From Acanthococcus lagerstroemiae (Eukaryota; Arthropoda; Insecta; Hemiptera; Eriococcidae), in the NCBI GenBank assembly GCA_031841125.1, contig CM063108.1, positions 52,970,122 through 53,034,121 of the forward strand: 64,000 nt of DNA, read 5' to 3'. The notes beneath the pieces were generated by a model that was given only the letters and a program-made list of their open reading frames with translations, was not told the origin of the DNA and made no database searches. Numbering within the stretch: position 1 is the first letter of the stretch; each line of letters opens with the position of its first letter. Positions 22,508 through 34,500 of the stretch are shown here, one piece after another. The position numbers and the translations under genes were made by a program.

Positions 22508-25500
22508 GTACGTAAAATATTCATGGTGATTTATAATAATTGTCGCATAGCTTGGAGCTGTGAAAATACTGAAAATTCTAGATGAATTGTGCAGTTTGGA
22601 TTGTACCCCTGGTGTGAACTGGGACTCGACTTTTGAAATTTCGGAACTGAGAATTTCTCTTATTGAATTGGAGTCGATCCTTTTTGCTTTGTATCAACAA
22701 AAACTAGAATTTTTCGGTTCGCATCCGTAGATTATGCTTATATACTCAGTGATCTCCATCCTGCGCGATGGGATTCCTCCGTTGACCCATACAGGTCATC
22801 AAATTAGAAAAAAATATGGTAGTTACTCAGATAAACGTTGCCAAAAAAAAAAAGAACCTCATACTGTACATCTCCTCTTGATAGTAAAAAAAACGATCAT
22901 TAGGTTGCAGGTCGTTATTGCAAAAGATTAACTGATTAAATTTTTAATATGTGTTTGTGGTTCTGTTTAGAAGATGCGGATACGATCGAGATCAAATGAC
23001 GTGAATCAGAAGAAGAAGTCTAGTATGTCAAAAGTTACCGGTTCTAAAAATTCAGTCTCCGTGTCAAAAGGAAGTAAGTGCCATATGACTTTTTGATCAT
23101 GTATGAGAACTCGTGTGACGGAGTCTAGTTCGTTTTGAAAACTTTGTTTTATGAAGTATTGTTCACACCGTGATGAGTAAACCTAGTCCTGGTGAAGGTT
23201 CACACAAATTTGACATAAAGAAAGAAAATCGTTTGGAAGGTTCATAGTACAACTTTGTAAGACATCTTGTGTACTCCTGTGACTTATTGATGGACAGAAG
23301 TCTGAAAGGAGTTTACTGTATTCGCCTTGATTACTGAATGGTTGAATCTGGTGGTTCTTCCTCCTCTCTTGTTTTTGGATTTCTTAATAAAAAACTAAGC
23401 TTCACGACCCAGCCCCTACGGCGGCACTTGCTTTATTCTTATCTATCTGAGTGACTCTCAGATTGTCAGTTTATTTGACTGCTTCATTCTGTTTTCTAAC
23501 CGACTCTGTTTGTGTTTGTCTGTCTACTGGTTTTCCTTTCGCTCTGTCTATCCGTCTGCCTGACTGGTCGACTACCTGCCTAGCAACTTTTTTGTCTTGT
23601 CTGCGTATCTATCTAGTTGTTGGGATTGTCTACTCTTTTGTTTCTTTATCCCTCAAGCTCTCTTTTGGTCGGAATGGCTTTCTCTGTCTGACTGGATCTT
23701 GGACTAGTAGACAGTTCCGCGCAATAGGCAGGTACGCCATCCGTGATTGCTAATCTAGTAAAGAGAGATTGATTTTTCATGAACTGTTCAGAGCCCATTC
23801 TATCATAGAACTATAGTAACGAGTATGCACCACTTTTGGTGCCAATAACAATCATGTTTTCACAGTAACGTGGCTGTATGTTTCGATAGTTTTGAAAAAT
23901 TATTATTCTGGAGTCATCTGTACTAAAAATAGGACGTAGGTCAGAGGGATCTTTTTCATTCCGTTTAGTGTGTATAATAAGTTTATATCATTCACAAGTA
24001 CTCTTTCAGGGTCAGTTTCTCCATACCACATTTTGAGAGCCCATACCTTCGCAATAAAGAAACAATGAGCCCGTAATACAGCTGCTTGCCCAAACAGTTT
24101 TATGTATTTGATACGATTAAACCGTCAACTTGACTGACTCAAATATTCTGTTTGCCGATTTTTTAGACCAAGATGGAAGCGTGGGGTTACCAAATAAAGA
24201 GCAACCAGTCGGTTCGAGACCAACTGTACCAAATCATGAAACGCAGACTGCTCATGAATGCGATACTAGTGACCCTAACCTTGTCACAGGTACAAATTCT
24301 TAATATCCGAATCAACGTGAAGTAGAATAGTTATCGGTTGAAGCAAACTTTTATGTGAAATTTGAACCGTTAGGTCAAACTGAAGATTCCCCTTTACTTA
24401 ATGACACTGAATCGCAGCATCAAGCTGGCGACGGCGAAAATGAAATCCAAGGAAGCAATCAAGAAACAGTTGTGAGTTTCGTATCTTTGAATTCCGGTTT
24501 GTGTAATTTTTAATGTACCCTTATAAACCTTGATCTGTTCTCCTTAAATAGGATTACCCTTATTTTGCGAATGTACTTCAAGAAAACAATGCAGATCCAC
24601 CGATCAATAATCATGAAGAAGCTGTGGATCAGGAGGTTTCAACTGCAGGTTAATAAACGCTGTATAATTGGGTCGTCAATTTGGGTTCTTCTTATCCATA
24701 GCCATTTCTTTGTTCACGCAAAGAAAACAAATTATCTTTTAAGTTATAATTAGCTTTAACAAAGTATATTCACTTGCAGATGATACTAATTTTCATCCTG
24801 ACGTTTCTTCCGCTGATAAAACTGTCGTTGAAACTTCAAGCAAGGAGAAATCGCTGTCTGTCAATTCTAGTCCATTACAGGCTACCAGCCCGATTGAAGA
24901 AGCTAGCAACAGTAAGCAGTACGTTAATTCGCAAGGTGTAAGGTTTACCTCTGATGATGTCAATTCCGAAGGTAATTATTCAGTAATGTATGCTAGAAAA
25001 AATGTTTCTGTATTTGTAGCGTACAGTATCAAGATCATATTTGAAAGAAGATCACAATGATGGACAATGACGGCCCTAATCTTATGTCTCTAGGTGATCA
25101 GCTTGAAACGCACGCCCGAGTGAACGAGGTGAAGAAATATTCCATTTGTTGGGTGTGCCAATTCACTTTTTCTTCTTCTGTAGTCCAGAGCGCTTTCGGC
25201 TGTTATGCCAGACAGAAAATTCACAACCACAATCAAAGAATATGAAAAATCACAGAAGCTAAATGATGACAAATCACTATTTGGAAAACACTGCAATGAC
25301 CAGGGACATAACGCTGACAAATTGGCAGAAAAGTACAAAATCATACACGTAGAAAACAACAAAAGAAAAAAAAAATCAACAACTACAAATAATAAAGGCA
25401 AAAACAAAAGAAAATACCCTAATAAACACAACAACTAACTTCCAAAGTGAGAACTTATTCCAACTAATAACATAACACCTACGGACTGGGCAGTCTGCAC

Positions 25501-28500
25501 AGTCACAGACAATCAATTGGAGTACACAATTAATAACAGTCACTGATTGGACAGACTGCATAATCACAGACAACCAGTAGGAGGAGCACACAACTAAACA
25601 GGTTCACCATACGGTACTACTCTCGACTATGACTGTAGGACCACAAGAGACAAGTCTCATTTAGGGTTCTCCACTGATGATGGCATAACAGCCGAAAGCG
25701 CTCTGGACTACAAAAGAAGAAAAAGTGAATTGGCACACCCTACAAATGGAATATTACCAAGTTCAGTCACACTCCGAAATGGACACTGTGATGAAGAAAG
25801 AAGATCGAAAGATGGGAAGAGAATGAATAAAACTTGAAAAGCTTCTGTTTTGGGGGAGGGAGTGATTAATGATTTGCGGCTCAGTTTACCTAAATCGGCC
25901 CTGTTTAGAACTATGTGTTTCCCTCGGTTTGATCTCCAAACTAGTAAGTCTCTTAAATTGACCAGCTCTGTACTCAGAGCTCTAGTTACTTTTTACCTTT
26001 TACAAACATAGTCACATCCCTGGGGAACTTCGATAACTCTTTTCATGCACAGTTTCCACAATACCAAGTAAATGCACGAATTTCAGCTTCACAGCTGCAA
26101 TACAACAACTTCCCGAGTCGTTTGAAAAATAGATTCGGAACTAATAAGCAAAGGGAAGCTATGCCAGACTTCATTTGTCCATCACAAATTGAACTGAATT
26201 GAATTGACTTCTCTGATTGCAGAAACGCTTAGTAACGTTTCCTAGTGCTTCATTTCGATTGCCACTTTGAATCTGCTCACCGGGAGCATTTATGTTGTTA
26301 GACTGAACATATGTTTGGTTGATGTATTACTTACAGATTGGTTGCTTGCAGAATACATTCCGTTGGAACCGCATAATAGTATTTGCGTTCAAGAGTTGTT
26401 TCGTTTTCTCACCGTCATCTGCAATCCTCACGATGAACAGAGTAACGATGTTATGAAAGAGGAAATGAAACGTATCGGTTTATCGTTGATTACCATTGCT
26501 CTGGAAGTAGGGGCCGATGCTATATCCAGACACCCGATGTTGTTGACCATTGTTAAGGATACCTTGTGTCGAAATTTACTCGCCGTATGTGATCGTTTTA
26601 TTTTGTTTTTGCAGAGGAAGAAGGAAACGCTATTATAAATTGTTGGAGTGGGGAAATTCTGATAATATTACTGAAACAAGAAGTTTAGGCTCGAGTATCC
26701 ATTTGCACCAATACATTTTTGTTTAGATGAGAGTCTTTTTAATTTTTAATTTTAGAAAGTTTCCACTTTTTTTGGATCTGCTTTTGTAAGTTTCGTTATC
26801 AGCTAGTATTTACTTGCTCGTCGTATTATTAATCGTTTTTCTAATCGTTCTAGTTGATGAATATGGAGAAACCGCAGATTTTCGTGGCCACGTTGAACGT
26901 TTCGTTTCTGCTGTTCAAATCGATGAGATGTCACTTGAAGTTTCAGATGGAGAGCTTTCTATCCCGCCTGAGCGAAATCATCGCCACAGAAACCGCGAAA
27001 GTGTCCTACGAAAAGAAAGAATTTGCTCTAAGTTAGTCTTGATCATCAAGTTTGACGTACTACAACATATTATTTACGTCGGTCAAGATTCAATCTCATT
27101 CTTAATCTTTTCAGAATGTCTGGTACGATTGTGGAAAATTCCTGGATTATCTACAGAGTTGTTCATAAATTACGATTGCGACTTGTATTGCTCAAATTTA
27201 TACGAGGAGATAACTAAACTGCTGTCCAAGGTGAGTTTGTTACGAAAAATCAATAAGCATGTGCCATTATCACCGCGTGACCTGTAATACAAGTGATCTA
27301 AACGCCTAGCGGTTGTTGACACGTGTAGTACAATATCTGAAAGAAGGACAGGGGAAGGGAAGAGGCCACTTGCTCCTTGAATTTTGTTAAAGGGCTTTTA
27401 TCTGTAAAAATTCATACAGTAGATCTGCACAACGTATCTCGTGTAAAATGTATTACAGTTGAACGAATGGACGTCCAAATAAAAAGGAAACTTCGTACTA
27501 ATACAGTTACAGAGTTCAGAGATACTCAGGCCTAGTTGTACAATCGTCTATCGAACTTCGTCCAAGGCTTAGTCTCCTACAACCGGCTGTTTGAAGATAT
27601 ATTTCAAAAAGCATAATGACATACGACTAGACCTCAAGAGTCAGGGACGTGGCGTCGCAAATTTTTTTTTGATATCAACTGTTGGCGATGTGAAGAATTT
27701 GAGAGGAGGTCGTCTTAAGTCCAGTCCCATTTTTAACGCCACTGGTATCAGTGGCTCGTAGTGTTGCATGATTGAGTTCACTCGAAATCTTACTATAATC
27801 TACCGATTGACTAATGATTTTGTACGGTTTTTCGATAGAACGTGTATCCAGTAGCAGAAATCTATAGAACACACCTTTTATCGTTGGATGCTTTATTAAC
27901 GATCGTTGATTCGATCGAGAAACATTGCCACAGTTGTATAACAAGTGATACAGTTATGCATGAGCAGACTGCAGGTGCGTGAGCTTGATTACATAAGAAA
28001 ATATAATTTTCTTCATCTTCTGTAACCTGTATTTATAATTTATTCAAAATGCGGTAGATTCTTCTTCGGGGATCGCGGCTAATTCTGTAGCTTGTGCAAT
28101 AGTATCTAAGGAAGAGGACCATTCCAGTACGGTCGTCGATGAAAAGCAAGAGGCGAGCCTCAGCATTCCTAGTCACGAGCAATTGATGATCATAAAGAGA
28201 AAGAAAGATTTGCTCACTGCTGGAACCGTGCATTTCAACGCGAATCCGAAAAAGGGAATACAGTTTCTGCAGGAACAGGGATTGCTGTCAACACCTTTGG
28301 AACCGTTAGAGGTGGCTAAGTTTTTGAGAGAGAATCCACATTTGGATAAGAAGCAAATCGGCGAGTACATCAGTCATCGGTCGAACTTGCAGATACTGGA
28401 ACAGTTTGTCAAGTAATTGAATTTATTTTTGTTGTGTTCGTATGAGAACCTTCAATACTGGCTGAGATTCTTCAATATTCTTATAGTTTGAGACTAAGGC

Positions 28501-31500
28501 TCTTGTTCAGAATTTTTTGACTATTTAGGACTAGGTTAAAACCTTTTATGACTTCTAGACTTGAACAAGACTCTCAAATATTCATTCACGTTTGTTTAAA
28601 ACATCTTAAGACTTGTTTAAGGTTGCTGAAGGTGCTTAAAAATTCGTTTGAAACTCGCGAAGACTATTCAAGACTGTTTGAAGCTTTTTGCGACTAATGC
28701 AGACTTAATCACTGCAGAGCAGCTCAAGTACCTGATTTTGTCATCTTTTGATTAAAACTGGGGTGTTTATTGACACGTAGTACGTGTAAATTAGTCTCCG
28801 AGCACTGTTAGAATGTCCTACAATTCATCTCAGGCTCCAGTTCCTTCTCCGCAGAGATTAGAAATAACAAACGGTAATCTAAATGAGACTGATCTAACTT
28901 AACATTAGTTTTCTTATTGCAGGTCGTTCGATTTCACTGACATGCGAATAGACGAAGCCCTACGTTTGTATTTAGAAGCTTTCCGACTACCAGGAGAGTC
29001 GCCTTTGATATCGGAAATCATGCAAAAATTTGCTGATCACTGGCATGTGAGTTCGAAACGCGAGTATGCTCTATCGCATGGTTTCAGTCGATTGACCTGG
29101 TTTGAAAATTAATCGATGATTCAATTTCGGTTTTCAGATTTCGAATAATGAACCATTTTCGAAATCAGATGCGGCCTTTGTGCTGGCCTACGCCATTATT
29201 CTGCTGAATGTCGATCAACACAACCAAGTTGTACGAAGACAGCATACACCGATGACGCTGGAGGACTTCAAGAAGAATTTGAAAGGCACGGACGATGGGC
29301 GAGATTTCGATCAAGATCTTCTGGAGGCGATTTATCACGCCATCAAGTTAGTGATCGTTAAACTCGAGTGTTCGATGTGCTTAGTTTTCTGAAATAGGCG
29401 ATGATGTTCGGTTCGTACGGAGAGCAGTCGATTTGATTTTCACGTTTACTTTTGCAGAAACGAAGAAATAGTGATGCCAGCCGAGCACACTGGACTGGTT
29501 CGTGAAAATTACTTGTGGGAGGTGCTGTTGAGAAGAGGCGCAACTAAGGACGGTGTTTACATTCGGGCCAAAGATGGAGCATACGATCACGAATTGTTCA
29601 CGCTCTGTTGGGGTCCGGTGGTCACCGCGCTGAGTTATGTGTTCGACAAATCTACAGACTCAGCCATTTCTTATAAATCGGTCCAAGGATTCAGGTGTGT
29701 ACGTTTGTCGGTTGCTAGTGAATGCGAACTTGATGTCGCAAATCAGAACGAAACGAATAACGTATTTTTGTTTGCAGAAAATGCGCCACGATTTCCGCAC
29801 ATTACGGTATGAGCAACGAATTCGACAACTTGACTTTGTCCTTGTGCAAGTTCACTATGCTCCTGAATCCGGTAGAGGTAAAATCGACCTTTGGAATTGA
29901 TCCTTATAATTGGAAAATTCGTTATCCGTTGAGGAATATTTTGAATTACCCGAGCAGATTGTAGCTTCAGTTTTCTTGTTCGTAGAATCCGGAATCATTC
30001 ACGGTGTCTTTCGGAATGAATGCAAAAGCAAGGCTGGCGGCTAGAACTGTGTTCAATTTAGTTCACCGGCACGGAGATATTTTGCGCGAAGGATGGCGTC
30101 CCGTGTTCGACTGCATTTTTCAGTTATTCCGGTGCAAGCTGCTTCCAAAGATTCTGGTCGAAGTACGTTTGTCAAAAACGCCTTGCTAGTGCGTGGTGTC
30201 CGTGTGAGAGAGGTGTAGATTTTTGAAATTGATGATGCGTACTTTCAGGGTGAAGATTTTTTAGAATTGAGTGGAAAAGTATCGCTAATACGCGAAGACG
30301 ATTCGAGTCAGAAAACGATGGAGTCCGGCTTGCTGAGCTCGCTGTATTCGTACATCACGCTGGCTACTGGTATGTTGATGGTCTGTTTGCTTTTTTGTAG
30401 AAGACACACGCGTTGATAATTGAATGTTCTTAGATTTGAATATTATTTGTGGCTCATTGAGACTCGATTGAAGATCTTTAAAACTCTTCAAGACTTCTTC
30501 AAAACTCTTGCAGACTTGATCTTTTCAAATTCGTTGTGGTATGTTGAAGACTCATGCTGGATTTACACCAAAGTTATAAACATACTATTAACAAGTTATG
30601 CCTTAACATTTTAAATGTAGCGTATTTGTTAATAGCGTGCTTATAACTTTGGTGTAAATCCAGCATTACTCTCACTCTTCTAGACTCGCGTAGAACTGTT
30701 TCACATCTGATTAAAGCTTTATAAAAGTCTTTCAGGCCTCATCAAGACTCTTTAACTCTCATTAAGACCGTTCAGATTCGCTAAAGACATTTGAAATTGT
30801 TTCGTGTCAGTTTAAGACTTTTAAACGATTCTATATGTAGGGTGTGCCAATTCACAATTTCTTCCTTCTGTACTCCACTGAAGATGGCATAATAGCCGAA
30901 AGCACTCTGAACTACAGAAGAAAGAAATTGTTAATTGGCACACTCTACATACCGAATCTACCAAGTTCACTCAAACTCCAACATGAACACTAAATTTTTA
31001 AACAAGTTGAAGAATCTTTAAGACCTAATACTGTTTAAGACTCCTTCGGATGAGTATGAGACTCTTCCTCATGGCAAACATGAAACTCTTTAGGATTCCT
31101 CGGGGCGAGTGAAAGACTCTTCAAGACTCCTTTAGGCGAGTATGAGACTCTTTGATGTTTCTCTCAACAAGGACTCTTCATGACTCTCTTAAACATATTT
31201 TAGACTGTTTTAAACATATTCAAGTCACTTCAAAACTTGACGGTTTGAGACTATCTTCAAGGTCCGTTCGAACTTTTTAGATTATTCTAGCATTGACTGA
31301 GATTTCTTGAAACTTACGGATTTATGAAAACCGGTCCAATCCTCGTTTAAGTCATGGAGAGTCTTGAACAAGTCGAACGAGGTGTTTGAAAAGTCTAGGA
31401 ACGTCTTCAAGTCTTGAAGAGGCTTTAATTTGTTATTTATTCTCAAAAACCGTGCGCGGAAGAAAGATTAGTATTGTGACTTCGCTTTTATTTAAAAAAA

Positions 31501-34500
31501 AGAAAAGAAAAAGAAAAAAAAAAAGAGGCCATGGCAATTGGAAGTAAGTTTAGTCCACAAGCAAAACAAAAAACCACTTGGGTTTTGACGAACAACAAAA
31601 TCTGTTAGAGGCACCCGAACTCCGAACTCTGTTGCATTGCCGAAGATTTGTGATATGATTATGTTCTTGTAGACGCATCTTCGCAGCGAATCAATAATAC
31701 CGAGGAGCAGGAATGCATCGAAGTGGCGAAAACATGTATTACAGATTGCCATTTGGAAAATTTAATCTTGGAGTCCAAATTTCTGAGATTGGAATCACTT
31801 CACGAACTACTAAAGGTATTTTACTTCCTCAATTTCCGAACATTTACCCTTGTATAGCGAAGCAATTTCTGACGAATTATTTTCAAACTCGTACCTGCTT
31901 AATTTGTCACAGGTCCTGATACGGGAATGCTATAACACCGATAATGTCATCGTTGTGAATACCAAACAGGATGAAGATAAAGCTATATTCTTTTTGGAGT
32001 TGTTGCTAAAAGTAGTCATTCAGAACAGGTAAGCTCTTTCAGTATTTTACAGATTGAGTGCGTCCAGACTAGGCCGTAGGTAAGCCGTTTGAAACGGAAG
32101 AGCTTGAGAGGTGAAAAAGAAAAAATCAAACTTTGAGAAGTTTCGACGAGTCTCCACTCCATCTTACATAGTCTTATCCTAATCAGAAAGAAGTCTAGAT
32201 GAGTCTTGTTATAGTATTGAGGGTCTTACGAGGGACTTGATACAATCCGAGGGATCAGACGCATCTTAAGGAGCCTTGACGCAGTATTGACAAGTCTTAA
32301 CACAGATTTATGGAATCTACCTGCTTTAATTCAGTCTTGAGAAGTTTTAACGAGTTTTGATACTCGTACATTATTACCGCCCGTGAAGGTGTCTTGGCAA
32401 GTCTTAACATCGTCCTTAAGATTCTTAGCACATTTTTATGGGGTATTAATCCAATCATAAAGAGTATTTGATATGTTTCGATGAAGTTTTACGTAGTCTT
32501 AACAAGTTCTAATCTAATCTGAAGGAGTCGTAATGAGTTTTCACTCCTCGAAAGAAATCTTAACAACTTTTGGAAAGTTTTAAAAAGTTTCACCGAGTTT
32601 CAACTCGATGTTAATAAACCTTAACTCTGTCATCAGAAGCTTAAGGGGTCTTAACTCAGTCTTTAAGAGTTTTAATACCGCCCTGAAGTATCTCAATACA
32701 ATTTGAAAGAAGCCTGATAATCTAGTCATGTGGATGCCTAACAAATCTTGATGGATCCTCATGAATCTCAACTCAATTTTGAAGAGTCTTAACGGGTTTT
32801 AAGAAACCTTAACACTACATTAATGTGTCTTAATGAGCGTTTATAACTATTTTGAGTTACTAAAGTGCATCGAGAAAGCACTTTTTGATTTTGACATTCT
32901 CATGTCTTTACTTTGTCACACAAACTTTTTTTGCGTAACGTTTTACGCGTAACGTTTTACGCGTTACACGTTACATTTGAGAAGGATTGAATAATCATTT
33001 CCATGGAAATTTGACATTTTCTTGTCTTTACTTTGGCACATTCCAGCCATGGTTATAACACAAATAGGAAAACGTTACATTTGAGGAGGAACAAAAAGGA
33101 GTAACAAGCTAGTATATTAGACATCAAGAGTCACTTTTGGCTCTTGTTGTGGAAGATATTTTTTATACTACTTGATCAGAAGCGGCAATGTTTTTTGCTG
33201 ATATGGTCTGTCTTTTTTCTTTAATCTATTTATTTATTTAAATTATAGACAGGTGATTTTTGTGGGCGTAATTAATTCAAAAATTCAATTCGCTCAGTTA
33301 ATTACTACAAAGTACAGTATCACATTCTTGTCTTCAGTTTGTTCACGTGCACAAACAGCATACACAGGTAGTGGCCAGCCAAAACGTAACAACGATTAAC
33401 AACGAATGGTAATAGCTGTACTATGTCGTGAATATTGAAATGCGTTCTTAAGTCGCTATTTTGTAATTCGCTCCATAGTCGAGTGGTTGAAGACGATCGC
33501 TACATTCCAGTCAAATGTTTCAATGGACGCGGGGTTGATTCCCCGATACGAAATTACTGGCCAGCAATTTTTTCATGTAAAAACGCTTTACATTGAGGGA
33601 CGTTTACTTTACGTGCAGGTTTTATTAGCACTCGATGCATGAATGATAGGCGCTTCTTGTCGTCCGTAAAACACCAATGTAAACATTGCCTTTTTGATCA
33701 AGTAGTATAAAAAGTAATTATAATCTACGTGGAAATATATTTTCATGTCTTTATTTGGCACACAATGGAAAAAAACGTTACTTTGGAGCTTGAGAAAAAG
33801 AGTATTATGAAAAATAATAATAAAATTACTGACCGACTGACCAACTGACTCAACATTTCATTTGCCTGAGAGTAGCACACTCCTTTCATCAGCCTGTATT
33901 CCCTTGCGAGCATCACGTCCCTTGTACCAGCCTACGAGCACTACGCTCTGCTAGTGCATCATCTTGCAGACAAGTCTGCAACCACAGGAGAGCATTTTCA
34001 TCTCTACTTCGCGAATGTCATCGTCCAGCAAATGAACTGTTGAGTCTGTCAGTTAGTCAGTTCCAATCGATTCAAACGAAAACATGAATTCTGAAAGGCT
34101 GAGGAAGAGATTCCTGGAACTCGGTATAGACAGCTTATGCATGTTCTCTGTGGTCGCTATGAAATTTAATTCTAGTTTTCTATCGAATTAGAAGTGTGAA
34201 TATGTACATATACGATGTACCGGTGAGATATTTTATTAAATCTTATGTTACAGAGATCGCATCAGCTCGCTATGGCCGATGGTCCACAATCACTTACACA
34301 CTCTACTCATGGTGGCTGCTACATCAGAACAACAATTTTTGATCGAACGCTGCGTCATTGGCTTATTGAGGCTGGCTATAAGACTGATGCGTCGAGACGA
34401 AATCAGCTCAGCAGTTAGTTAAATGTTTTGTCCAGTAGCATCAATAACAGTCGCGATCGAAATCATCGCCAATTCGTAATCACTCTCGTTCAATTATGTA

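Larger units (their letters stand above)
30420..31440. repeat. AAGACTCTT-type array in GBF1 intron 22
   Basis: Plus-strand words AAGACTCTTCAAGAC, GAGACTCTT, AAGACTCCTT recur densely at 30440-30540, 30680-30840 and 31010-31440. The array is interrupted by the MITE at 30554-30666 and the hammerhead-like hairpin at 30839-30944. No coding content is seen. Confidence 0.6.

Noticed and set aside
25205..25438. Independent lysine-rich host gene
   Set aside because: It is bounded by inverted repeats and matches the C-terminal half of a Penelope GIY-YIG domain, so it is transposon-derived and 5'-truncated.
33470..33550. Functional tRNA gene
   Set aside because: A and B boxes and three stems can be drawn, but the acceptor stem does not pair, the T-loop has six bases and extra bases break the core, so it was downgraded to tRNA-like.
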